A stretch of DNA of 18,178 nucleotides from a bacterium (lineage in GTDB: Bacteria > Tectomicrobia > Entotheonellia > Entotheonellales > Entotheonellaceae), in NCBI GenBank assembly GCA_027294925.1, contig JAPULM010000002.1, forward strand, positions 1 through 18,178, written 5' to 3'. A program made the translations under genes and the position numbers. Below the pieces are notes generated by a model. That model saw only the letters and a program-made list of their open reading frames with translations. It searched no databases and was not told the DNA's origin. Positions 7,671 to 14,783 of the stretch are shown one piece after another. Each line of letters begins with the position of its first letter. The first letter of the stretch is position 1.

Positions 7671-7691
7671 GCTATAAAAAGACGTTATAGC
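7671..7691 (+). repeat. Inverted repeat 25 bp before the acetolactate-synthase-like start
   Basis: GCTATAA (7671-7677) and TTATAGC (7685-7691) form a perfect 7-bp inverted repeat with a 7-nt centre. It sits in the 295-bp divergent spacer between the Usp gene and the ThDP enzyme, shortly before the start at 7716. It could be an operator or a 5' UTR hairpin. An in-frame ATG at 7665 would place it inside the coding region, but 7716 is the better start. The rest of the spacer contains AT-rich stretches but no promoter I would commit to. Confidence 0.4.
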
Positions 7692-7715
7692 GTAGATGGG
7701 AGAACGACAGCAGCC

Positions 7716-9479
7716 ATGAATCTTGTCACAACGCAACCAATAGCACCGCGCACCCAAAACCGCGGCGCCGATCTCCTAGCGGCGCTGCTCCGTGCTCAAG
7801 GCGTCGAGCAGATCATGGGGCTCACCGGTGGCGCGATCATGGAAGGGATGGATGCGTTACAATCGGATGAGCAGCTCCGCATGCATATTTTTCAAACCGA
7901 ACCCGGCGCCGCCTGGGCCGCCATGGGCTATGCCCGAGCAACAGGTAAAGTAGGTGTTTGCGTGGTTACATCAGGCCCTGCCGCCACCAATACCATCACA
8001 CCCATTGCCGATGCCCACCGGGACAATGTCCCTCTCGTGGTCATCACCGGACAAGTGCCGACCTTCGCCCGTAATACCGATGCCTTTCAGGAAACCAACA
8101 TTACCGACATTGCTGCGCCGACAGCAAAAAAGGTTTATTACTTAAACCGGCCGGAAGACATGCCGCTGGTCGTTACTGAAGCGTTTCACATCGCAAAATC
8201 TGGCCGTCCTGGACCTGTTTTGATTGATCTTACTAAAGACGCCCAACAAGCCCAGGTCAACCTGGAAGACTATCGCAAATATATAAACCCAGCGTCCGTT
8301 GCAACTGTCCAACCAAGTTCTAATGGTGCATCTTTCTCCGATGTGGACTTGGATGAAGTCGCCACCTACCTTCGTCGGGCCAAACAACCTGTCATGATTG
8401 CCGGCTACGGCGTGGTGCTGGCTGAGGCCCAAATGCTGCTGCAACAAATCCTCGATGTGGCGTCGTGCCCCGTCGTGCACACGTTACCAGGCAAAGCAGC
8501 GCTGCCGAAGTCTCACCCGTGTAATTACGGCATGCTCGGCATGCACGGCTTTTATGTCGCAAACTGGATCGTGCAGCATGCCGATCTCATCATATCGCTC
8601 GGCTCACGTTATGACGACCGGATTACCGGCGATATCAACCAATTCGCGCCCAATGCCGAACGACTAATACACTTTGACATTGATGCCAAGCAGATTAGTA
8701 AAGTGTTGCCTGAACGCAAACTGGGCGTGCTAGGTCACCTCAAAGATTCTCTGTCAGCGCTATATGAACGGCTGCATAACACGCCGCTCAATTATGTCCC
8801 CTGGCATGACGCGATCGCCAAGGTCGAAACGCAATATCCCTCGACCTATCGGCGCAAGCCCGGACAGTTACAAGCCCAACACGCCTTGGAGGTGCTAAAC
8901 GAGGTCATCCGGCAGCATGTCCAGCCAAGCGGGCGGCAGGTCATCTATTCGGCTGAAGTGGGCGATCATCAAATGTGGACCGGCCAATACATGGACATGC
9001 AAACGGGCTGGCAATTTCTCACCTCCAGTGGTCAGGGGGCGATGGGCTCAGGACTGCCCATGGCCATTGGCGCCCAGATCGCCCATCCCGATGCCCTGGT
9101 GCTAGCCATCGCCGGCGACGGTAGTCTGCGATTTTCGGAAGCTGAACTTGAAACCATCTGCGAGTATGATCTGCCGGTCAAAATCCTGCTCGTCAACAAC
9201 AATGGCTACGGCATTGTACGGATGTGGAATCACCGCTTCTATGAAGGGCGTGAAACCGGCGTGGTCAAGTACGGCAAGGACTGGACACTGTTGGCCCGTA
9301 GTAATGGCTTTACACCGGAGATGGTGGACCGGGTGACGACCCCTGCCGAGCTAGAACCGGCCTTTCAGCGCGCGTTGTCACATCGACACCCCCATTTCAT
9401 CGAGCTTGTAACCCCTTATGAGGAATGTCTGCCCCTCATGCCGCCCGGCAAGTCGTTTCACGACATTATTATCGAGTAA
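7716..9479 (+). CDS. Acetolactate synthase (acetohydroxyacid synthase) catalytic-subunit-like ThDP enzyme
   Basis: This 587-residue protein is a full-length AHAS-type ThDP enzyme. E62 (FQTEPGAAWAAMGYARATG) is the cofactor-activating Glu. TGQVPTFARNTDAFQETNIT (111-130) matches the AHAS GQVPT...DAFQE block, and SRYDDRITG (297-305) matches the AHAS R-F-D-D-R-V-T-G signature. The ThDP/Mg motif is G467-D468-G469 with N494-N495-N496. The region after it reads GYGIVRMWNHRFYEGRETG instead of the usual GMVxQWxxxFY, but the active-site Trp (W504) is retained. The family condenses two pyruvates to acetolactate, or pyruvate with 2-oxobutyrate, in branched-chain amino-acid synthesis. No ilvN regulatory subunit, ilvC or ilvD lies nearby, so it may be a paralogue with a changed substrate. 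The start at 7716 follows GGGAG (7698-7702). In-frame ATGs further upstream at 7593 and 7665 lack coding character. Confidence 0.88.
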   Translation: MNLVTTQPIAPRTQNRGADLLAALLRAQGVEQIMGLTGGAIMEGMDALQSDEQLRMHIFQTEPGAAWAAMGYARATGKVGVCVVTSGPAATNTITPIADAHRDNVPLVVITGQVPTFARNTDAFQETNITDIAAPTAKKVYYLNRPEDMPLVVTEAFHIAKSGRPGPVLIDLTKDAQQAQVNLEDYRKYINPASVATVQPSSNGASFSDVDLDEVATYLRRAKQPVMIAGYGVVLAEAQMLLQQILDVASCPVVHTLPGKAALPKSHPCNYGMLGMHGFYVANWIVQHADLIISLGSRYDDRITGDINQFAPNAERLIHFDIDAKQISKVLPERKLGVLGHLKDSLSALYERLHNTPLNYVPWHDAIAKVETQYPSTYRRKPGQLQAQHALEVLNEVIRQHVQPSGRQVIYSAEVGDHQMWTGQYMDMQTGWQFLTSSGQGAMGSGLPMAIGAQIAHPDALVLAIAGDGSLRFSEAELETICEYDLPVKILLVNNNGYGIVRMWNHRFYEGRETGVVKYGKDWTLLARSNGFTPEMVDRVTTPAELEPAFQRALSHRHPHFIELVTPYEECLPLMPPGKSFHDIIIE

Positions 9480-9579
9480 GAGTGCCGAAGTCCCCGTCTA
9501 CTTTGACATGGAGCGTTATCACCGCTTCGACCGGCAGACCGAAATGGTGATCGTGTAAGGGTCCGAATCGACTGCAGAG

Positions 9580-9609
9580 CATAGCCCCATCCCGAACGGA
9601 AGGGCTATG
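9580..9609. terminator. Bidirectional stem-loop between convergent genes
   Basis: CATAGCCC (9580-9587) and GGGCTATG (9602-9609) form a perfect 8-bp stem; TCC/GGA (9590-9592 with 9598-9600) can extend it past a small internal loop. It lies between the + strand acetolactate-synthase-like gene (stop 9479) and the minus-strand permease (stop 9643), where a shared terminator is expected. No U-tract is present on either side. Confidence 0.5.
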
Positions 9610-9642
9610 GCATCTCGGGGTAGGGCAGAAATCGGTCCGAGC

Positions 9643-10545
9643 TTACTTGATGGCTCCAGCGGTGAGACCGGTAACGTAGTAGTCCATGAAAAAGGCGTAG
9701 ACCACGATGATCGGGATCGAGCCGGTGAGGCACGCGGCCATGAGCGAGCCCCAGTAGTAGATATCCCCCCGGATCAGTTCGGTAAATACCCCCACCGACA
9801 GCGTCTTTTGCAACTCATCCTGGATAAACACCAGCGAGTACAGAAACTCGTTCCAGCACAGGGTGAAGGCAAACAAAATGGCACAGACCACGCCCGGCAA
9901 GGCCATCGGCAGGACAATGGAGATCAAGGTGCGCAGTCGACTGCAGCCGTCGATGTACGCACACTCCTCAACCTCGAACGGCACGGTACGGAAGTAGCCC
10001 ATTAGCAACCAGGTGACAAAGGGGATGAGAAAGGTCGGGTAGGTGAGAATCAGTGCCCAGTAAGTATCACGGAGGGGAACAAAGTCGTCAATGAAGTTGA
10101 TGACGTTGATCAGCGGCAAGAAGAGCAGCGAGGTCGGCACCAGATAGGTCACGAACACCGCTACGCCAAAGGCCTCCACGCCGCGGAAGCGCAGACGCGC
10201 CAGGGCGTAGGCCGCCAGGATACCAATGAGCACCGAAATACCGGTGGCGACCACCGACACAATAATTGTGTTGAGCAGCCAGTAATCGAAGAAATGGGTG
10301 TTTTCGGCCAGGTATCTGTAGTTCTCCACGGTGATGCCGGTGGCCCAGAACGGCGACGATTCCAGGTCATTCAGTTCCTGTTTCGTCATCAACGAGGTGA
10401 CAAACATAATGTACAACGGAAACAGCGCGAAGGCCACGTATGGGATGAGACTCGTATACGTCACCATTGCTTGGCGGATGCGCCAGATAGGCGTTTTGAC
10501 CTCGACGTGAGTCCCGACTGCAACGGCAGTTGTGCTAGACGCCAT
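9643..10545 (-). CDS. Carbohydrate-type ABC transporter permease (MalG/UgpE-like)
   Basis: This 300-residue integral membrane protein has about six hydrophobic segments (near 33-52, 91-116, 127-151, 163-184, 208-232 and 266-286). The EAA loop that docks on the ATPase reads EECAYIDGCSRL (193-204), followed by a PxxLPGV-like block (MALPGVV, 214-220). The WNEFLYSLVF segment (231-240) and the C-terminus GLTAGAIK (293-300) are typical of MalG-type permeases of the CUT1 family. It forms the membrane channel together with the upstream permease. Its start overlaps the end of that gene by 11 bp and has GGAAGGAA at 7-nt spacing, so the two are co-translated. No ATP-binding subunit follows; the next gene downstream is convergent. 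Confidence 0.92.
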   Translation of the reverse strand: MASSTTAVAVGTHVEVKTPIWRIRQAMVTYTSLIPYVAFALFPLYIMFVTSLMTKQELNDLESSPFWATGITVENYRYLAENTHFFDYWLLNTIIVSVVATGISVLIGILAAYALARLRFRGVEAFGVAVFVTYLVPTSLLFLPLINVINFIDDFVPLRDTYWALILTYPTFLIPFVTWLLMGYFRTVPFEVEECAYIDGCSRLRTLISIVLPMALPGVVCAILFAFTLCWNEFLYSLVFIQDELQKTLSVGVFTELIRGDIYYWGSLMAACLTGSIPIIVVYAFFMDYYVTGLTAGAIK

Positions 10546-11503
10546 AGCTTGATTCCTTCCGCACCATTTTCAACTGGAAGATGACAACAAAGAGTAGGAG
10601 AGGGAACAGGAAAAGCGAAATGGCTGCTCCCAGGCCGATTTCATGATTGAGGATACCCACGGTGAAGGAATACGTGGAGAAGAGATGCGTCGCGTTCATC
10701 GGGCCACCGCGGGTCATGACGTAGACAATGTTGAAATCCGCCAGGGTGAAGATGGTCGAGAACAGGATCACTATCGCCAGGATCGGACGTAGGAGGGGCA
10801 AGGTGATATGCCAGAATTTCCGCGCGGTCGCGGCACCCTCGGTTTCGGCGGCCTCGTAGAGTTCCCGCGGGATGGATACCAGCCCGGCAAAGATGGTCAA
10901 GGCGAAAAACGGCAGGCCACGCCAGAAGTTGACGAAAATAACCACCCCAAGTGCCAGGTTTTCCTGCCCCAGCCATTGATAGGGTCCCAGGCCCAGCAGG
11001 TTCAGAGGCCACACATGTCGCAGCGTCCAGTTAATGTGACTGTAGGTGGGATCGAAAATCAGCCACCAACCCAGGGTGGTCAGTGTCGTCGGGGCGACAA
11101 AGGGAATCAGCACCGAGCCGCGGAAGAAGCGCTTCCACTTCGTAGCGCGCTGCAGTAACAGAGCCAACCCCAGCCCAAAGGAGCTCTTGAGGGTCACCGA
11201 GAAAAAGGCAAAGAGCAGGGTGTTGCGCAGCGTCTGGAGGAAGATATCATCCTCCATAACAATGTAGATAAAGTTTTCCAGGCCGACCCAACGGCCCTCC
11301 TCGCCAATCAGGGTGTCACTCAGGCTGAACCATACGGCAAGGCCGAAGGGATAGAGCACCAGGGCAGTCATAATGATGATCGCGGGCAAAATAAACCCGT
11401 ATCCATCAAGGTCTGGCCCCAACACACGCCGCCACTGCCGTGCGGTGGGAGTCCGTGTTTCGATGCCAACAAGAACTTCGCCTTTTGCCCTGGAAACAGC
11501 CAT
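10535..11503 (-). CDS. Carbohydrate-type ABC transporter permease (MalF/UgpA-like)
   Basis: This 322-residue permease has a first transmembrane helix at about 36-60 and further hydrophobic segments at about 92-117, 128-150, 184-209, 238-263 and 291-312. The EAA loop is YEAAETEGATARK-like (216-229: E217, A218, A219, G223) followed by FWHITLPLLRP (230-240). The TRGGPMNAT block (264-272) is typical of MalF/UgpA-type permeases. It pairs with the MalG-like permease to form the transmembrane channel of a solute importer. The ATG at 11503 follows a purine-rich GGAGAGGGGAAGGG. The gene lies 41 bp after the binding-protein gene and overlaps the next permease by 11 bp, so the three form one operon read from 12888 down to 9643. 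Confidence 0.92.
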   Translation of the reverse strand: MAVSRAKGEVLVGIETRTPTARQWRRVLGPDLDGYGFILPAIIIMTALVLYPFGLAVWFSLSDTLIGEEGRWVGLENFIYIVMEDDIFLQTLRNTLLFAFFSVTLKSSFGLGLALLLQRATKWKRFFRGSVLIPFVAPTTLTTLGWWLIFDPTYSHINWTLRHVWPLNLLGLGPYQWLGQENLALGVVIFVNFWRGLPFFALTIFAGLVSIPRELYEAAETEGAATARKFWHITLPLLRPILAIVILFSTIFTLADFNIVYVMTRGGPMNATHLFSTYSFTVGILNHEIGLGAAISLFLFPLLLFVVIFQLKMVRKESSYGV

Positions 11504-11544
11504 CCCTTCCCCTCTCCGTGGTTAATGCGCGCCTGCCTTACACC

Positions 11545-12888
11545 CTAGGAACGCCGCCGGTATTCCCGCTTCATTTGGCGTTCCGCCTTCTGCACCGCCT
11601 CTTCCGCGCTCGTCTTGCCCGTGGCATGCGCTGCGACGGTGTCCGGAATAATGTACTTATCCCATACCACTTGCGTCGCCGCAGTCGGGGCACCGGGCCA
11701 CCCGGGAGCATGCGTGTACCAGCCGATATACGGGTGGAAGTAGAACTTGGGATTCGAGGCATAGATGGGATGCAGCGAGAACGCCTGCAGGAAGGGCTGG
11801 TTGTAGCCCGTGCTGGCCGTGAGAAGTTTTTCCTGTTGCTCCTTCTCGAAATGAAAGTCCAGGAATGCCTTGGCCACGTCCTGAACCGGGGACCACTTCC
11901 AGATGCCAATGACGTTATAGGCGGCACACATATGGCGCCCCGCCGGGCCCTTCGGCGGTATGATGTGGTTGATCACCTGGTGCACCGGCCGCTTCGTGCC
12001 CGGAACCAGGGTATTATCCTTGCGGGCCGAGTTGTAAGCGCTGATGGGGTTGAGGATCATGCTGCATTGACCAGAGTTGAGACAGACGTTGTTGTTGCGA
12101 TCGTCCCAGGCCAGAACTTCTGGTGTCATGGCATCTTCATACAGCGCCTTGACGAACTTGTAGGCCTCGACCGTCTCCTTCGAGTTGATCGCCACCGTCT
12201 TGCCATCGTCTTCAACCAGCTTGCCCCCCCAGCTCCAGATGATGCCGCGCAAAATAGCATTGGAGTCGAAGGAGTGGGCCAACTGGATGCCCACCGGATG
12301 CCCTTTGGCTTTCAGCTTTTGGCCAATGCGGCGCACGTCTTCCCAGGTGTCAGGGAGATTTTCACCGAGCTCGGCGATCAGGTCCGTACGCACCGCGATG
12401 GGGAAGGAAATAAAGTACCAGGGGATGGACCGGTAATGCCCGTCGGCACCCCGCCCCACAATCGTATCGGTCCACCCACCGGCGCGGCGGCCGATCTTCT
12501 CCACCAGATCGTCGAGGTTGACGAGGTGCTTCGAGTACAGGTGTGGTTCAGCAACCGCCATAAAGGTGATGTCATGCCCTTTTTGTCCCTGCACCTCGGT
12601 GGCGTGCACGGTGGGAATCTGCAAGTGCGCCACACGGTCCATGCGCACCTTGATGCCGGCTTGTTTGCCGAATTCGTCGAGTTGCCGCTTCAGTTCCTCA
12701 TCTGAGGTCGGCACAAAGTGCGACCAGGTCAACAGCTTGAGTTCCCGCTCCTTGGCCATCAGGGGGGGCGTTTTGGTGAGGAGAATGCCGGCGAGTCCGG
12801 CTGAAGCTGCCGCCGAGGAGCGCAGAAACGTGCGCCGCTTGAGCGTCGTCTCTGGAACACTGTGCGTTGTACTACGTGGTGTTTCCAT
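11545..12888 (-). CDS. ABC transporter extracellular solute-binding protein, family 1, Tat-exported
   Basis: This 447-residue protein begins with a twin-arginine signal: LKRRTFLRSSAAA (16-28, R18-R19) and a hydrophobic stretch to about residue 38. Cleavage is probably near residue 45. The mature part starts ELKLLTWSHFVP and resembles family-1 (maltose/glycerol-phosphate type) binding proteins that deliver ligand to MalF/MalG-like permeases. Tat export implies folding, possibly with a cofactor or ligand, before crossing the membrane; alternatively it simply suits a fast-folding protein. There is no lipobox Cys, so it should be soluble in the periplasm. The substrate is not evident; sugar, polyol or glycerol derivatives are plausible. 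The ATG at 12888 has GGAGGAA seven or so nucleotides upstream. It is the first gene of the three-gene operon. A long open frame on the opposite strand is a shadow. Confidence 0.92.
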   Translation of the reverse strand: METPRSTTHSVPETTLKRRTFLRSSAAASAGLAGILLTKTPPLMAKERELKLLTWSHFVPTSDEELKRQLDEFGKQAGIKVRMDRVAHLQIPTVHATEVQGQKGHDITFMAVAEPHLYSKHLVNLDDLVEKIGRRAGGWTDTIVGRGADGHYRSIPWYFISFPIAVRTDLIAELGENLPDTWEDVRRIGQKLKAKGHPVGIQLAHSFDSNAILRGIIWSWGGKLVEDDGKTVAINSKETVEAYKFVKALYEDAMTPEVLAWDDRNNNVCLNSGQCSMILNPISAYNSARKDNTLVPGTKRPVHQVINHIIPPKGPAGRHMCAAYNVIGIWKWSPVQDVAKAFLDFHFEKEQQEKLLTASTGYNQPFLQAFSLHPIYASNPKFYFHPYIGWYTHAPGWPGAPTAATQVVWDKYIIPDTVAAHATGKTSAEEAVQKAERQMKREYRRRS

Positions 12889-12945
12889 ACTGCTTCCTCC
12901 ATTAAAGAGTGGTCGAATTACACGGAATGCCTTGTAGGGAAGCTC

Positions 12946-12975
12946 TACATATCATAGAACTGACAGGCGTGTCAA
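12946..12975 (-). promoter_or_regulatory. Candidate promoter and operator for the ABC importer operon
   Basis: The minus strand carries a perfect -35 TTGACA (12975-12970), 18 nt before a weak -10 TATGTA (12951-12946). An inverted repeat TGACA-GGCG-TGTCA (12961-12974) overlaps the -35, so a repressor bound there would occlude RNA polymerase. The position, about 60-85 bp upstream of the binding-protein ATG, is suitable. The weak -10 lowers confidence. Confidence 0.4.
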
Positions 12976-13161
12976 CTCGGAAAGGCTTATTTTCTCGCCT
13001 AACTTACACAATGGGACCGTATGACACTGGCACCCTGGACATCACTTGCCTGCTCGCAGGCATCAGTACGAGCCCGTAGGGGTGTCTTCAGCCTATGTGG
13101 TAAGGTAGACCAACGATATCTGTCTCCGCCAAGAGGATCTGAGAACCGTCATGGAAACGAC
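12976..13161. other. Non-coding spacer with one hairpin
   Basis: I see no convincing gene here. An open frame starting at 13021 (+) encodes a low-complexity, Ser/Arg/Cys-rich product with no recognisable features and is probably chance. A tight hairpin, TGCCTG-CTCG-CAGGCA (13047-13062), is the only structured element. It may end a leader transcript or mark an attenuator upstream of the small split gene and trpBA. Confidence 0.4.
13047..13062. repeat. Hairpin with CTCG tetraloop
   Basis: TGCCTG (13047-13052) and CAGGCA (13057-13062) enclose CTCG, giving a 6-bp stem with a tetraloop. No T-run follows. It is the most stable small structure in the long spacer between the ABC operon and trpB. Confidence 0.4.
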
Positions 13162-13191
13162 TTGATCTGCCCAATATGCCTGTGTTATACA
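13162..13191 (+). promoter_or_regulatory. Candidate extended -10 promoter upstream of trpBA
   Basis: TTGATC (13162-13167), an 18-nt spacer, and TGT-TATACA (-10 hexamer at 13186-13191 with an upstream TG) resemble a sigma70 extended -10 promoter. It could drive the trpB-trpA transcript with a leader of about 300 nt. It overlaps the beginning of the small split reading frame, so both cannot be equally important as drawn. Confidence 0.3.
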
Positions 13192-13473
13192 AGTGGCGTG
13201 ATCAGCGTGCGTATCCGTTTACACACCTCGATGCTATTTGCATTACGGATGAACGCCGGAAAACGCTGTCGGCCGGCGTCTTTTCGGAACGGCTAGGCGG
13301 TCAATAATATCAACCTTGAGATTCAGGACAAAGCGTTTGAGATTATCTTGGAGTTGTCCAGCCATGGACAAACCTTCACTGCCCGTATGGGTCCTCAAAT
13401 GCAGGCCAAGATGCATGAAGAAGCCCAGGCTATCCTATACAAGCAGACCTTACTGTCATATTTCAACGCTTAG
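13176..13473 (+). pseudogene. Small hypothetical gene split between two frames (~99 residues if joined)
   Basis: From an ATG at 13176 a 43-codon frame encodes a protein-like sequence beginning MPVLYKWRDQRAYPFTHLDA and ending SERLGGQ at a TAA (13305-13307). The next frame (+1) is open from 13297 to a TAG at 13471-13473. Without any good start of its own it continues with NNINLEIQDKAFEIILELSS and ends YKQTLLSYFNA. The two halves have balanced, helix-compatible composition and join naturally at 13297-13307, giving about 99 residues. A single inserted base, or a sequencing or assembly error, is the simplest explanation. No classical slippery heptamer or RF2-type site is present. I do not recognise the family. 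It lies 26 bp before trpB on the same strand, so it may be cotranscribed with trpBA. The start codon has no clear ribosome-binding site. Confidence 0.4.
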
Positions 13474-13499
13474 CCCAGGTAGATTTAGGGGTTTTTTGC

Positions 13500-14783
13500 A
13501 TGTATGCCGAACTCTTCCAGTTCCCCGCTGGCCGTGAAGGCTTTTATGGCGACTTTGGTGGGGCGTTTATTCCGGAAGTCTTGCACCGTACCATCTGCGA
13601 GTTAACCGAGGCATTCAAGACCGCCCAAGCGGATGCAGCTTTTTGGGACGACTATGTTCGCCTGATGGCCAGCTATTCGGGACGCCCCACACCGATAACT
13701 CATTTAGAAAATCTGAGTCAGGCACTTAGCGGCGCCCAGCTCTACGTGAAACGCGAAGACCTCAATCATACCGGCGCTCACAAGGCAAACAACGTGATGG
13801 GGCAGGGTCTTTTAGCCAAGCGCATGGGCAAAACACGAGTCATCGCCGAAACTGGCGCCGGGCAGCACGGCGTGGCAACAGCAACTATGGCAGCCCGTAT
13901 GGGCTTTGAGTGCACCGTGTATATGGGTGCGGTCGATGTAATACGGCAACGGCCAAATGTCTTCTGGATGGAACAGCTCGGTGCGCAAGTCGTCACCGTA
14001 GAGGACGGCAACCGGACCCTGAAAGACGCCATCAATGCCAGCCTACGAGACTGGTCGGCTTCAATGGACACCACGCACTACGTCCTCGGCACGGTCTGTG
14101 GTCCGCATCCTTTTCCGCAAATAGTCACCTATTTCCAATCTATTATTGGCCAAGAAGCTCGAACACAAATTCTGCAATGTGCAGGTAAACTTCCTAAACG
14201 TGTATATGCCTGTATGGGAGGCGGATCGAACGCTTCGGGTATATTCGCCGGTTTTCTGGATGACGCTGAGGTCGAACTCGTTGGTGTTGAAGCAGGCGGC
14301 AAAGGCCTTGAGACCAATCAACATGCCGCGCGTCTAGCCCAAAATATTGGACGACCAGGCGTTGCCCAGGGCTATAAAACCTGCTTTCTACAAGATGATG
14401 AGGGGCAGATGAAGCCGACTCACTCCGTCGCTTCTGGTCTCGACTATATTGGCGTAGGGCCGATTCTAGCCTATTTGCATCATATCGGCCGCGTGCGGGT
14501 TGAAGCGGCAACGGATTCCGATGTGCTTAGCGCCTTGCAACGTGTCATGCGGAATGAGGGAATTATTCCTGCGCTAGAAAGCGCGCACGCCTTTGCCACT
14601 GCTCTTCAAGAAGCGCCCGAGCTTACGCCCGATGATATTATTCTGATTAACCAATCAGGCCGGGGTGATAAGGACATCTTTACCATTGCCGAAGCACTTG
14701 ATGACACAGGCTGGCGTGCCTTTTTATGCGATAAAGTGGCGGCGTGGAAAAATACGCAAGATAGCGAGGAACGGGCCAGATGA
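13500..14783 (+). CDS. trpB: Tryptophan synthase beta subunit
   Basis: This 427-residue PLP enzyme joins indole to serine to give tryptophan. The start is typical of TrpB: FYGDFGGAFIPEVLHRT (15-31). The PLP lysine is K95 in LYVKREDLNHTGAHKANN. E117 in IAETGAGQHGVATATMAARMG is the catalytic Glu region, GGGSNA (240-245) is the phosphate loop, and SGRGDKD (386-392) closes the fold. The usual S-I-S-A-G-L-D-Y-P-G-V-G-P-E-H block reads SVASGLDYIGVGPILAYL (309-326), so the Pro and the E-H pair are missing. The C-terminus is about 20 residues longer than common TrpB. ATG 13500 follows AGGGG at 9-nt spacing. The gene overlaps trpA by 4 bp. No other trp genes are in the window, so this is an isolated trpBA pair. 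Confidence 0.93.
   Translation: MYAELFQFPAGREGFYGDFGGAFIPEVLHRTICELTEAFKTAQADAAFWDDYVRLMASYSGRPTPITHLENLSQALSGAQLYVKREDLNHTGAHKANNVMGQGLLAKRMGKTRVIAETGAGQHGVATATMAARMGFECTVYMGAVDVIRQRPNVFWMEQLGAQVVTVEDGNRTLKDAINASLRDWSASMDTTHYVLGTVCGPHPFPQIVTYFQSIIGQEARTQILQCAGKLPKRVYACMGGGSNASGIFAGFLDDAEVELVGVEAGGKGLETNQHAARLAQNIGRPGVAQGYKTCFLQDDEGQMKPTHSVASGLDYIGVGPILAYLHHIGRVRVEAATDSDVLSALQRVMRNEGIIPALESAHAFATALQEAPELTPDDIILINQSGRGDKDIFTIAEALDDTGWRAFLCDKVAAWKNTQDSEERAR

Noticed and set aside
11440..12705. Long + strand open frame (421 codons) opposite the solute-binding protein gene
   Set aside because: The minus-strand product has a Tat signal, operon context and a strong ribosome-binding site; the opposite frame has no recognisable domain and follows from the codon pattern of the real gene.
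13021..13296. Open + strand frame of 91 codons in the spacer before the split gene
   Set aside because: Composition is not protein-like and the better coding signal at 13176-13307 is in another frame.
13316..13344. Direct repeat TTGAGATT at 13316-13323 and 13337-13344 (21-bp period) as possible regulator half-sites
   Set aside because: Both copies lie in the second half of the split gene, where they encode similar Leu/Phe-Glu-Ile segments seven codons apart; coding explains the repeat.
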